From Lanius collurio (Eukaryota; Chordata; Aves; Passeriformes; Laniidae), in contig JACBWW010000017.1 in the NCBI GenBank assembly GCA_020086605.1, positions 7,804,673 to 7,868,672 on the forward strand: DNA of 64,000 nucleotides. The letters are read 5' to 3'. The notes under the pieces were generated by a model, which saw only the letters and a program-made list of their open reading frames with translations, was not told the DNA's origin and searched no databases. Shown here piece after piece: positions 26,781 to 38,403 of the stretch (its first letter is position 1; every line of letters begins with the position of its first letter). Position numbers and translations under genes: made by a program.

Positions 26781-28444
26781 CAATTAAGAATCGAGAGTAT
26801 TCAGGGTCAGCTTCAACCAGGGAAGGTTTTCTAGGGTGTAGGAAAGCTCCAGCTCTTAGTTGGAAACATTTCTGGATATTCTGCCCTGGGTGTATTTGAA
26901 CCAGAGGTTTCATCTGGGGTTTTTTCTGGTCATTTTCTGGTTCCATCTCTGCTCTCCTCCTGTATCTGCTCTTCCTAACTCCTCACAAAATGGATTGAGG
27001 TGGATGTGTCTGAATTTTTCAAAACATATAAAAGAAAACCCCTCTAATTTTCACACCTTGTGTGAGATGTTCTGGAATTCAGTTGTTGTGATTGAAGAAA
27101 GGAACTGGGTGTGATTGTGTTTTCCTGTCTCTTAAGCTGCTGTGAAGATGTCAGTAATTAATTACTGCTTATTTTGGTTTTATTGTGGCTAACACACAGG
27201 TCCCTGCTGACTGTGAGTCTGAGCCTCTCTTTTATGGCATCGCTGAAAGAATTTTGTGGTTTTATTATTCCTTTGGAACATCAGGCATGGGGACTTGAGG
27301 TCCAAAACTGTTTTCCATCACCTGCTCATTGCATGTCCTTGAGAGGAGCACATTTGTGCTGCAGCCAGATCACGAGGCATAGTCCAGAGCTGCATGTTCT
27401 CAGGCTCTGAAAATATAATATATATAGAATATAAATAACATGACCATAATGTAGGTTATAGGGTTAAAGACAAAGGCCTAATCTCCAACTGAAAGTCATT
27501 ATTTGTTAATATGCATTAATGGAGAAATTAAAACACTTAATGAGACAAACACTATAAAACAGGTAATGTGTCTTCCTACATTCAGTGGTGTCCAGGGCAT
27601 CATTAAATGCCATTAAATTGTCATTTTTAAGCTTACAAATGCCCAAGACAGAGATGCTGCATGTGGTTAAACAGCTATGAATTACAGCCATACCAATTCC
27701 CTTCTGCTGTATTGGTGAGGGAATTGTATTGGTGGAACTGATTGTTCCTCTGGCAGGGATTTATCTACCCAGGGCTTGGTTATTCACTGTCAGGACATCA
27801 CTGAGTACCACCAGAGATTTTATTTCCTGAGAACTGCCTTGACAAGTTTCTATTTGAGAGTTGTTTCCAGATATTGAAATGCTGGTGATCAACCCTGTAC
27901 ACAGAACTACTGCTGGTCTATAAAATCTGGGGTGCTGAAGGTAGAGAAACAAGGCACAGATAAGAGTTTCCAAGGAGGAGGATGGGGTTGGGGTTCACCA
28001 GTGCTGGATCTGCTGCCACTTGGGCCACCTTGGGATCCCATTTTTGTTACCAGCAGGAAAAAAACACTGACACTGCAAGCCTCTCTTTGTTTTCACCCTG
28101 ATAACTTAAGCCATAAATATTGATCAAAACTGAGTGTCCAGAACATTAACTGGCTGTGAGAGAGGTGTTTCGTGATGCTCCTCAGCAGCACAGCACTGAG
28201 ACAGCCCTACAAACAGAGATAAAGTGTCCTTCAGTGGGCAGACAGTCATGAAAGTAGGAACTCTGCTTTGCTGGATCACCTAAAAAAAGTGGCATTAGTA
28301 TCGTTCTCTGTGGTTTAAACTCAGACTGAAGGATCACAGTGGATAATAACTTCAGAGGGGGAAAATTTGGATTTTTCTGTTGTGGGGAAAATTTGGATTC
28401 AATATCTTCTGCCATGCTTCAGGAGTATCTTTATATATCTCACC

Positions 28445-28621
28445 TTTTTTTTTTCTTTTTTTTTTTTTTTCTTTTTTCTCTTTTTATTTGTTTTGGGTTT
28501 ATTTGGTTTTGAGGTTTTTTTGGTTTGGTTTTTTTTTTTTTTTTTTGGGGGGTGGTTCTCTTTGTTTGTTTTCTTTTCTTTTTCAGTTTGGTTTGGTTGC
28601 TTAAGTTTTGGTTTTTTTTTC
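28445..28621 (+). repeat. T/G-rich low-complexity tract
   Basis: About 177 bp of T with G in ones and twos, T runs up to 15, and one G6. It has long open frames on both strands (Phe-rich and Lys/Asn-rich) that are composition artefacts. Confidence 0.9.
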
Positions 28622-28705
28622 CCCAAGATTGCATCACCTTTTAAAACTCCAAGTAAATTTTTCCTTACCCCTAAACTGGATTACTTGAATGACACCTCAT
28701 GGGGC

Positions 28706-28872
28706 CTCCAAAAGACTTGGAAAGGGACTTTTGACAAGGGCATATAGTGATAGAACAAAGGGGAATGGCTTAAAACTGACAGAGGGCAGGTTTCAATATT
28801 AGGAAGAAATTCCCCCCTATGATGGTGGGGAGGCCCTGGCACAGGTTGCCCAGAGAAGCTGTGGCTGCTCCA
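28706..28872 (+). mobile_element. CR1 LINE fragment lacking its 3' end
   Basis: It reads aaagggacttttgacaagggcatatagtgatagaac, aatggcttaaaactgacagaggg, aggaagaaattccccc and cacaggttgcccagagaagctgtggctg, then switches to unrelated sequence. CR1 copies normally keep the 3' end, so this one was cut after insertion. Confidence 0.9.
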
Positions 28873-29956
28873 TCTTTTCCTCTCCGATCCCTTTAGCTGA
28901 GCTCCACACTGCTGCTCTGACACCCCATTCACTCTGCTCCCTTCTGTTCTTCAAGAAAATGTTCTCCATTCCCCTTCTTGAGTTTTTAGAGCAAAATAGT
29001 GACAAAAGCTACCTGAAACAAGAAGGAGAAAGAAAGGTTTGCTATGAAAACAACTCTAAGTACAGCTTTTTGAGCAAAGATTTGATTTTTTTGGGAACTC
29101 AGTGGAGTTTTTAAGTTGTGAGGGAATTTTTTTTCATCCTCCACTGTAGCACAATACCCAACCCAATGTCTCTGAGCACTGAAAAAAGGAGGAAAATTGA
29201 GAACAAGCTTGAGGACTCCCAATTACCACTGCTGTAAGAAGCTGTTTGCCTCCGTTCTCTGAAGCTCTCCCCATTCCCAGAGCCCCTTCGGGGAATACTG
29301 GAGTAAGACCTGCGGCACAAGGCACTCACTGGAGCTGCCTGCAGGGAAAAGAGAAAGAGAGGAACGTGTGTGAGAGTTGAGGGCAAATAGCTTTAATTTA
29401 ATTAGCAGATTAATTAAAGCTTCCTCCCCAGGGCAGGGAATGTGCGTAGAAAGTTCTTCTGCAGCCTCCTGTGGCTGTTCATCAACGCGTTCCTGTTCCA
29501 AGTGTGACTCAGATGGGGCTCCCATTGAACTTGCTGGGAGCCTCTACAAAACAAATTTCCTGTCAGGGACCTTTTCTCTTCAGGGTTTTGTTCAAATGTA
29601 ATGAAGTATAAATGGGCAAATAATAACGAGTAGCAACAAGAGCTTGCCTTGCAAATGAATGTGGCAACCAGCGGCACGACAGCCACAGAGCTCCTGAAAT
29701 CTCTGTTTCCCGATGTCCCCGCAGTGAGAGAGGCCTGATGTCAGCACAGATTCCCTCAGAGAACCTCCTCAGGGGTTCTCTGCCGTGTGATAAACCATGC
29801 AAGGATTTTGGGGAGCCTTCACCCTGCACAATTTGCATGAGTCCAGAGGAAAGCAGACAAGGCTGACAGTGTCCTGGGCTGAGTTAACAAGAACGAAGTC
29901 AGTAGATAAAAGGAAATGTTTATTCCCTTCTACTCAGCACTTGAAGGATCACTTAT

Positions 29957-30196
29957 AAAATCACAGAATCATGGCATGGTTTCTGTTGGAAGGGACCTTA
30001 AAACCCATCCAGTTCCACCCCCTGCATGGGCAGGGATGCCTTCCACTGTCCCAGGTTGCTCCAAGCCCCAATGTCCAGCCTGGCCTCAGACACTTCCAGG
30101 GATCCAGGGGCAGCCACAGCTTCCCTGGACACTCTGTGCCAGGGCCTCCCCACCCTCACAGAAGATAATTTCTTCTTAATATCTAATCTAAATCTA
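29957..30196 (-). mobile_element. CR1 LINE 3' fragment
   Basis: Starts aaaatcacagaatcatggcatgg and ends near aatatctaatctaaatc. The body is close to the copies at 19611 and 24267. Confidence 0.94.
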
Positions 30197-30514
30197 CTAC
30201 TTCCATAATATTACATCCAGATTTAGGCTCCTCAATATATAAAATAAATCAGTCAACTACAGCAAGTTCATAAGAGGAACACTGAGATGGCCTGTGTGGA
30301 GACAATGAGGAAATTTGGCTTTTTTACTGGTGGAAGGAGAGAAAATTTTGGGGCAACCTTGTAGCAACCTCATGGTATCGATGAGAAGACCTATGAGATC
30401 TATGAGAAAGAGCCAGGGTTCTCACCATGACGTGTGGCAGGAGAACAACAGACTGTGTGTGCACCCTGAAACAAGGGAGCCTCATACTGGAGAGAATCCT
30501 TTTCACCCTGAGGA

Positions 30515-30705
30515 GAGGTAAGCACTGGAGTAAGTTCCACTGAGCTTGTGCAGTTCTCATTCTCAGAGTTCTCCAAAACCTGGGTGGAAAAAGCCCTGAG
30601 AAGCTTTGCCAATCCTGTTTCTGACCCTGCTTTCAGTGGAAGGTTGAGCTGGAGCCTTTTGGAGGTCTCTCCCAACCGGAATTTTCCTGTGGTTCCATGA
30701 TTCTC
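30515..30705 (+). mobile_element. Probable CR1-type LINE 3' fragment, diverged
   Basis: The 3' part, gaccctgctttcagtgg...ggaggtctctcccaaccggaattttcctgtggttccatgattct, is a recognisable CR1 terminus of another subfamily. The 5' limit is uncertain; aaaacctgggtggaaaaagccctgagaag seems to belong to it. Confidence 0.65.
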
Positions 30706-32288
30706 CCTGGAATCATGTGATGGACAGTCACCATCATTCAGAGAAAGTCACCAGAGACAGGGATGTCTGGGTGAAGGCAAGGAGTGGGAGGGACTGAAGC
30801 TTTAAACATAAAATCTGTAGATCAGGAAAAGAAGGTTAAAGCTTTAAGTTATCTTTTACATCCTATTGATTTTGGGTTTCTCTGGCAGCTGGTGCAGACT
30901 CCCAGGACTGCTTTAAACAGGGGACATTCCTGTATTGCCAGCGCTGCCTAAAGAGTGAAAATTTTAGGATTTTCCTGAAAATCCTCTGGAGGAAATAGGA
31001 GAGGAGAACGTGCCTCTCTCTTGCTCTTGCTGACTGAAAATACAGCTGTAAAAATGATGGTCTGGGACCTTCTTAAGGATCATCTGGAGCCCCCTGTTCT
31101 GGGTTTATATGGGAATGTCAGGCTTCAGAGTAACCAGTCATTTTGTCAAGGCAGCAGATTGATCTAACAGGGAAACTCTGGGAGCTGGGAAAGCAGGATC
31201 ATGGTCACCTACTGGTTTACTCCTCTGGGTCAGCAGTACCTCAGATTATACAAACAGCATGTCCCAGATTGCTCAGGAATGAAAGTGTTTCTATTTCAGC
31301 TCCCTCATTTCAGGTGCTCAGCTGAATCTGAACATCTCATCCCAGATTTATGTCAATATAAATCCTCATTTCTCAGCTGGGCACAATGTGTTAAAAAACT
31401 TCCTCTGCAGTAATTTTTATTAATTGATCAATCAGAACTTCTGTGTTCAATCTGAAATGGTTACCTGAGGCTGGAGCAATCGGACCACAGAGAAAAAAAT
31501 ACTCATTATTTATCCTCCTTTGTCAATTCCAAAATCCAGCAATTTACATATCCGTGACTTGCCTGTAACCCCCCATCCAGGAAATCTCTTGCTCTGACAC
31601 AGACTTGGCAAAACCCTGGATCCACACTGGGCTGTTCTCTTTGCCAACAGCTCTGCCATGTCACAACCTGTGTCAGGAGCTGGAAAGTGTCCTTGGAAGT
31701 GACTGTCAGTGATACTTGCAAGCCCTGCACCCTTGATCTCCTGCAGTGAGGCCATGCAACCCAATTTTGCTCACATTAAAAGCTCTCAAAGTGGTGAGAA
31801 TCTTCCCATAAAGTTTTGTAAGGGAGTAGATCCTGATTTCTTAAATCTCCTTTCTTTTGAACAGTTTGAAAAATGAGTTGGGACTGCAATGCTGGCAGGA
31901 GATTATCAGCTTTTCAGCCCTATGTTGGCCTCTGAGGAATGAAGGAAGAATCCAACCTGTGCTATTGGGAATTGTACTTCAGAATTTTATCTTTGGAGAA
32001 GAAATTCTCAGGAATTGCTGGAGAAAGCCATTTTTATGAAATAAAATCAGCAATCAGAAGGGCTGTTAAACTCTTAGTTTCATCTCAGGCACATTATTAG
32101 CAGTATTTTTAATCACTTTTCCAGTGAGTGATTCATCCTTCCCAGTACAAGGCTTTGAAAAGCATCCCCTGCTATTAGAGATAGGGATAAGTTGGTTTGA
32201 TCCAAGATGATACTTCCCATGGAAGTCCTCAGCTGTCCTGGGAATGCTTCACAATGCTCAAAGAGGGGATTTACAACTGGGGAACCTT

Positions 32289-32600
32289 CAAGAAGGATGG
32301 AGAAGACCTGTTTATGAGAGCCTGTGGTGACACGACAAAGGGACATGGCTTTAAACTGGAAAAGAGTAGGTTTGGATTGGATATTGGGAAGAATTCTTAC
32401 CATGATGATGATGAGTCCTTGGCACAGGGTGCCCAGAGAAGCTGTGGCTGCCCCTGGATCCCTGGAAGTGTCCAAGGCCGGGTTGGATGGGGCTTGGAGC
32501 AACCTGGGATAGTGGAAGGCATCCCTGCCCATGGCAGGAAAATTGGAAAAAAATTATCTCTAAGGTCCCTCCTAATCCAAGCCATCCCATAATTCTGTGA
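32289..32600 (+). mobile_element. CR1 LINE 3' fragment
   Basis: From gatggagaagacctgtttatgagagcc through gggacatggctttaaactgg and gtgcccagagaagctgtgg to ccctcctaatccaagccatcccataattctgtga. A short (ATG)n-like run sits at 32400-32413. Confidence 0.93.
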
Positions 32601-34002
32601 TACTCCAAAAAGACAGTTCAGGCAAACTCAAAACCAGGTTTACCCCATGTTGTGTGACACATCTTTTGGCCTTCACTTCAGAAGGCATCCACTGAGAGAA
32701 GGGAGCTGTTGAATGGGCTACTGCTATTTTTTCATGTGCACTGGCACGTGCATCTCTCCAGGAGCCATCAGTGTTAGAAGGTGCCCATATTTTAAATTCA
32801 CATCAGCCACTCTGAAAGGGATCGATGCCTTTTCTTGGCAGCGTGTTCTGCTGGTGAGGTTTTTGTTTTTTCCCTGCACAGTTTGTTTAAACCATGGTGT
32901 CCAAACTCTGCTGGAGATTGTTCCACTGTGGCTGGGTTGGAAGGAGTTCCCAATGGCTTTCTCCTCTCCCTCAGTGAGAAGTTTGACATCACAGCAGTTT
33001 GGGAGCCATTTGCACAGGAAGACAAAAAACGCAGTCAAGTGGCAAACCTCAGACCTTTCTGAGGACAGCAACTTGTTGGACTGCCAAGCCAGTGTTTTGG
33101 GGACCAGCAATGATGCAAATCAGTTCTGGAAAAAAAATCCAGACAATCAGAGCTCCTTCCCAAGCCCCTCTATTTTTAACACAACATTTTGCAAGTCGTG
33201 GCCCTAGTGTGTGACCAGTTGAATCATTGCTCAGTGAGAACAGGGATTCAATCTAACGGTGTTGTTTCCATGACAAAGTGAGCTGCTTTTGGCAATGCTC
33301 ACAGAACAATTTATCATTTATGAAGCTAACTTTTCAATACCAGGAGTCATAACAGAATTAGTAAAATGTGTGTAATTCTGCTTGAAGTGAGTGATCTCAT
33401 GTATGTTGTGGATTAAACTTCTGTCTTGCATTATTTTATAAACAACACTTAGGCAAAAGTTGAATCACACCCTAATTCATCTTTGTGTTGATGTAAACCC
33501 ATGTCCATGAAGGATTTAATGAAGATTTGCTGTCATTGTTGTTGTTGATTCTTACCTGTCCTTTTTTATCGCTCTCACTGTCACAGAGCCTGATTTGGCA
33601 TATCCTGAATGGAGTGGAAATGTTCCCATTCATTAAAAAAAAAAAAAAGTAAAAGTCAGGACTTCAAAGACTTAACACAAAAATGCAGAAGAGGAAAGAA
33701 CAGCCAGTGGTACTCAATTGCCATATTTGATCTGGTCTTTATAGAAATGCCAAGTGAATTCCCAGCTCACCATCACATCATTACTAGGACTTCAAAGCAG
33801 ATTTTCTGATCCTGGAGTTTCTCAGGAATACTGGTGACATCTCACTTCTGCAGATCCACTGAGTTAATTCATGCAGAGAAATCAAGTTTTATAGCAGTTG
33901 TGATACTCTTATTGGAATAAAATAAGCAAAATGGTACTTTTTGAATAACTGAATGTAGTCAAAGACAGTTCAGGTTTTGTGGCTGGACTGTTTTACACTC
34001 TT

Positions 34003-34100
34003 GATGTATATATATAATTATATAGACCAAATTTATATTATATAAATATATATGAAAAATATAATTATATATGAACCAAATTTATTGTAAATATATAAGT
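34003..34100. repeat. AT-rich segment with an imperfect tandem duplication
   Basis: Two copies of taattatata(t)gaccaaattta-like sequence lie at 34015-34035 and 34062-34084, a period of about 48 bp, in a nearly pure A/T context of tatata units. Confidence 0.75.
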
Positions 34101-35362
34101 TGCAATATGACAATCTGATTGTTATAAATTTTCCCCTAATGCCAAGGGAACAGCAAAGAGTTAAGTGCTGGAAATTATACATAGGACATAGCAGTTAATA
34201 TTTGTGGTGGCTGCCTTGATAAAAACCAAAGAAGGAAAATGAAAGCTCTGAATTTGTTGCACATCTACAGTGTCCTGCCAGCTTCTTGTGTTCTCTCAGA
34301 ACTAAACAGATATTGACCATCTTTTGCTGTCTTTGTGTCTAAATGAATATATACATTTTCTAAACTGATGTGAGTCAAAATCTTTCACTTCATTGAGAGT
34401 AATACATTTTTCAAAAACCTGTGATTTTCATGCACCATCGACTTGGATTCTTGATTTTTCTAGTGTGTGTCAAAACGCACTTTAACTGCACACATCATTG
34501 ATCTCTTCTGGGAAACTGAAACCAGACTGCCTCTGCAGAACACAGGAAATTGCAAATGTCCTCGGGCCAAAAGAAATGGGATCAGGAGGCCGTGGAGTTC
34601 AAGCTTTCACTGCCCCTGGAATCGGGCTCTGCCTGCTGTGGTTGAAGCCTGACTTGGCAGGTTAAAGGCTCTACCACTCCATGGTCACTGGAGAAACATC
34701 AAACCCGTGGATCCTTTCAGGGAAATGTGATAACATTAAAGCCTCTCTGCATTCAACAGACAAACCTTTTGTTATTAACAGTCCAAGGCTTTTTGATTTT
34801 CTCAGATAGGGAATTGCTCGTTAGGATGGATGACAGGCAGCTCATGTTCTCTCCTCTGACACTGAGGCTGATGCTTCCTCCCTTCCTTTGCTTTCTGTTT
34901 CAGTTTCCACGTTCCCCAAAATTATTGTTGTAAAATCTGTTGATGAAGTGCTACAAAACAGCACAGAGGTGGTTATGGGAAGTCACATCAGAATGTTCTG
35001 GCAGAAGTGGAAACTTGAGGAAAGCTGCAGGGACAGGTGAAGCACATGGCTCTGGTGCTCTGTCCCCACCTGAGCCTCCTAAGCCAGACTTACTGGGATT
35101 TGGTTGACTAAATTTAGTCAATTGAATCAGAGACATCTGACTAGATGTGCCAGTCTGCAAGGAGAACAGCAAAGTCTGAGCTTTTAACCTTTGGTTTTCT
35201 TCATAATCGATCAAACCCTGGCTTTGATACAGATCTAGCAAAGAAGATACCAAATAAAGTAAGGATAAATCACACTCTTTTGTCTTTTCACTGTAGATTG
35301 AATCTAAACCTGCTTGTCAGATGTCTCTGAGGACATGGCCATAGTGGGTTTCTCAGTATTCT

Positions 35363-35580
35363 AGAATAGAATCACAGAATGGTTTGGGTTGGAAGGGGCT
35401 GTAAAGATGATCCAGTCCCAGCCCCTGCGGTGGGCAGGAACACCTTCCACCACCCCAGGTTGCTCCAAGCCCTGTCCAATCTGGCCTTGGACACTTCCAG
35501 GGATCCAGGGGCAGCCTGGAATAACCTGTTCTAGTGTCTCACTAACCTCCATCATTTGATGCACTCTGGATAAATATCTG
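35363..35580 (-). mobile_element. CR1 LINE 3' fragment
   Basis: Starts agaatagaatcacagaatggtttgggttggaagggg. After ggatccaggggcagcc it has lost part of the usual body (cacagcttctctggg) and joins aataacctgttctagtgtctcac. Confidence 0.92.
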
Positions 35581-35710
35581 CATCTGTGTGTAGCATGTAG
35601 CATCCACAGTCTCAAGCTGAAGCATTCTGTAAGTTCTGCAAGTTAACCATAAATGTGTGAAGAAATATTTCCTTTTGTTCAGCCACATCCTGCTTGCATA
35701 GACAAGGCAT

Positions 35711-35750
35711 TAGTAGTAGTAGTAGTAGTAGTAGTAATATAGTAGTAATA
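35711..35750 (+). repeat. (TAG)n microsatellite grading into (TAA)n
   Basis: Eight perfect tag units from 35711, then taatatagtagtaataataac. Likely length-polymorphic. Confidence 0.93.
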
Positions 35751-36373
35751 ATAACAATATTATTACTAAATGAGAGTTTTTCCAATCTGTACCTGGTGAT
35801 CTGTACAGAAGCTGCCATATTTGTGCATTGAGACAACCCCTGGCCACTCCTTTCAGACCTGGGCAACTGTTGAGAGTGAACCTGCACTAGCAGAAGAACT
35901 CTGGGGGTTTTTGCTATTTCCCTTTTATCTTTTAAAAATATATTCTAAGAACTTGAATGTCAGCCAATGCCATTTTCTCTATCTTGGGGGAGGCTTAAGG
36001 GATGATGTAGCAAAAGTCCTTATGTTCTTGGGAGATCCTAGATATCTGTGACAATTTATCTTTTCCAGGCACTTGGGAGCCCTTCAGTGTTTGTTTTGAA
36101 GACAAACAAATCTAATGTGGTTGTGCCTGGTGTGTCCCTTGGGGGGAAATAGCTGAAATTTATTACTGGGATCTTGGAGATGATGAAGCTGTGCAGCATT
36201 ATGAGTTCCTACAAATGGTGAGGAAAGCTTTCCCAGAGAGTTCATCAGGAAACCCTCTCTATGCCTGAAATAGGGGTGGTGGCTTTTTTGCAAAGCTGAA
36301 AGTGTGCAGATGGTTCAGAGCATCATCACACAAACAAAAGCACAGCACAAGCACCATCAAACTGGATTATTAC

Positions 36374-36690
36374 AGACTCACTGAATGGTGTGGGTTAGAA
36401 AGGACCTTAAGGAGAAATCTCAATCTCATTCCAAACTCCTGCCATGGGACACCTTCCACTGTCCCAGGTTGCTCCAAGCCCCATCCAGCCTGGCCTTGGA
36501 CACTGCCAGGGATCCAGGGGCAGCCACAGCTTCTCTGGGCACCCTGTGCCAGGGCCTCATCAGCCTCACAGGGAAGAATTTCTTCCTGAGTCTTCATCTA
36601 CATCTCCCCTCTTTTTTTTTAAAACCATTCCTCCTTGTCCTGTCACTATGTGCCTGTGTAAAATTTCTCTCCCTCTTTTTTATAAGGCAC
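36374..36690 (-). mobile_element. CR1 LINE 3' fragment
   Basis: Starts gactcactgaatggtgtgggttagaaaggacc, with the shared ggcagccacagcttctctgggcaccc block at 36518-36544. The 5'-ward part (taaaaccattcctccttgtcctgtcac) extends to about 36690. Confidence 0.92.
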
Positions 36691-37309
36691 TTTAGCTGCT
36701 GAAAGGATTTCATGTGCCCTGGGATTTGCTCTCAGGGTGTGTTGAGTGCGTGGTGGCATTTTGGTGCATCCCTGATCCCAACTGTTCGCTCCATTCCCGG
36801 GGATGTCAGGGAAGAAAAGCTGAAGTGGGCAGATGTGGCTCTAAAACAACCCAGAGTGGCCTAAATTTGGGGATTTCTTTGCCTGTTTCCTTATCCCTAC
36901 TTAGCAGATAAGGGGAAACAGGGCACACTCCGTTTCCTCTGTGGTTTTCCATTGTCAAGAGTGAAGGAAATGGGATGGGAAATATGAAATAACAAAATTG
37001 CTCCGGTGACCCAGGACAACCTTTCCCACCTTCAGCCAGGGCACTGATTTTCATGGTGTTTTTCACTGGGTGGAATTTGAACCTCAGCCATGCCCCTATA
37101 AAGGGATCCCATGAAACCTGAGGTTTTATTCTCCCTGAATTGATATTCCCTGGCTACTGGCTGCTACAGGAATGAAATCCTCGATTGATTTCCAGAAATG
37201 GGTCACATCCTTATTTTGTTGCTGCTTTGGGATTGCCTGGATTGTGTTGGCTGCAGAGTTCCTCTCATAAATGAAATGTTTTATTCCCTTCTTTTTTCCC
37301 CTTTTTTTC

Positions 37310-37370
37310 TTGTAGTGAGGTGTACTAGAGAGTTAAAGAAAGAAAAATAGAAAAAGAGAAAGAAAATATT
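37310..37370 (+). repeat. Purine-rich tract
   Basis: A series of gaaa and gaga units on this strand, with a similar stretch at 37760-37815, upstream of the T-rich approach to the 38018 acceptor. Confidence 0.6.
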
Positions 37371-38018
37371 TGAATCAAGTCAGCCTGGTTTAATTGGCAT
37401 TATATTCTTTTTGGCAAAATAATTTGCTGTGAATTCTCTGGGAATAAATAAAGGTAACACTCAGGAATGAACAGGGAAAAAGAATAAGAGAGACAGCTTT
37501 TAATATGGTTTGGATTCCAGAGATTTGATGAATAGTACAAAGACTCAGAAGAAACTGGTGGAGGATAAAACCAAGCCTAAATTGGTTCCTGATTTCTCTT
37601 TAAATTATTTGTCTATTTAAAGATACCCTTCTTTCAGCTTTATATGAAAAAAGAATTAAATGAAAAAAAGCAAACATGTTAGAAATCACATTTTGACAGG
37701 AAGAACAATATAAAACACCCAAATAATTTATGAGAATTTAAATTACTTCATTTGGCCTTAGACCTGCTAGAAGAAGAAAAATGAAGAGTAAAAGTAAAGA
37801 AAAAAAGGAAAGAAAATAAAGTTTGTTACAGTTTTGCTCAACTTTTAATGATATCTTTCTTTCTTCTTCTTTCTTTTTTTTTTCTTTTAATGGGACCTTA
37901 AAACTTACTGATGCTTCCTGATAACCTCACCATTAACTTAGTAATTTTTTTTTTTTTGTAACCTTAACTATTTTAATTTTGTAACTGGTTTTTTTTCCCA
38001 TTTCCCCCCATATTTCAG

Positions 38019-38124
38019 GTTTCAGCAACCCATTCCAACTGCATCATTAAAAAGGAGCAAGAGACTTGTCTGGAGAAGATCCGGAGGGCGACGGCCCTGA
38101 ACCCTCTCAATGACTCTTCTCCAG
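38019..38124 (+). CDS. ADCYAP1R1: PAC1 receptor, second coding exon (start of the ligand-binding ectodomain)
   Basis: The exon is 106 nt between an acceptor (tatttcag, ending 38018) and a donor (gtgagt, from 38125), entering in phase 0 and leaving in phase 1. The 35 codons begin VSATHSNC, continue with [14 protein letters not shown] and end LNDSSP, with the first base of a Gly codon. This matches the human PAC1 segment beginning HSDCIFKKEQ and ending NDSSPG, and the exon limits agree. Counting from the ATG at 13005, Cys25 and Cys34 are both kept. In known PAC1 structures Cys34 forms one of the three ectodomain disulfides. N48-D-S is an N-glycosylation sequon also annotated in human. The stretch between LEK and NDSS is the least conserved part. 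VIPR1, VIPR2 and secretin-family paralogues do not share this KKEQ...CLEKI pattern, so the assignment to PAC1 is firm. Confidence 0.93.
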
Positions 38125-38383
38125 GTGAGTTTCAGATCAAGAGCTGACAATTTAAAGCGTTTTTCACCATTTCCTGTGGTGCCTGGAGGGGTTTTCAGCA
38201 GTGTCAAAGCAAACACTTCATGGCAAGAGGGAGCATCACTGCTGCTGAATGAGCTCGGGGAAATGTTAAAAGGACAAAGATTCAATCAAGGGCGGTGCAC
38301 AAGAACCGTTCCTGGTTATTATCAGAGGTCAGGAATTTGTTTCTTTAGTTTAGGTAATGCAGTTAAAATACGTCTACAAGACC

Positions 38384-38403
38384 CAAAAAAAAAAAAAAAA
38401 AAG
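38384..38403 (+). repeat. Poly(A) run
   Basis: About 18 A in a row, 260 bp after the 38124 donor. Flanks show no SINE or processed-gene body. Confidence 0.85.

Larger units (their letters stand above)
13056..38018 (+). other. ADCYAP1R1 intron between the two coding exons (24,963 bp, phase 0)
   Basis: It runs from the gtaag donor at 13056 to tatttcag at 38011-38018. It contains about a dozen CR1 copies, a 180-bp T/G-rich tract, (CAAAA)n, (TAG)n and an AT-rich duplicated segment. The last 700 bp change from purine-rich (about 37310-37370 and 37760-37815) to repeated long T runs (about 37860-38010). A plausible branch point, ccttaac at 37962-37968, lies about 50 nt before the acceptor. Stretches between the listed repeats show no recognisable gene: 13056-16169, 16255-17987, 20000-22060, 22880-24260, 25600-28440, 30710-32280, 32600-35360 and 36700-37300 appear as ordinary unique intron. 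Confidence 0.8.

Noticed and set aside
32713..33207. 164-codon + frame overlapping a 128-codon - frame
   Set aside because: No motif recognised and no supporting splice or promoter context. Both strands being open at once suggests low stop density by chance.
34505..34545. Frame reading FWETETRLPLQ, resembling the WETETIGES segment of the alternatively spliced PAC1 exon
   Set aside because: It lies upstream of the exon at 38019, in the wrong order for the gene. The match stops after five residues and there are no splice signals around it.
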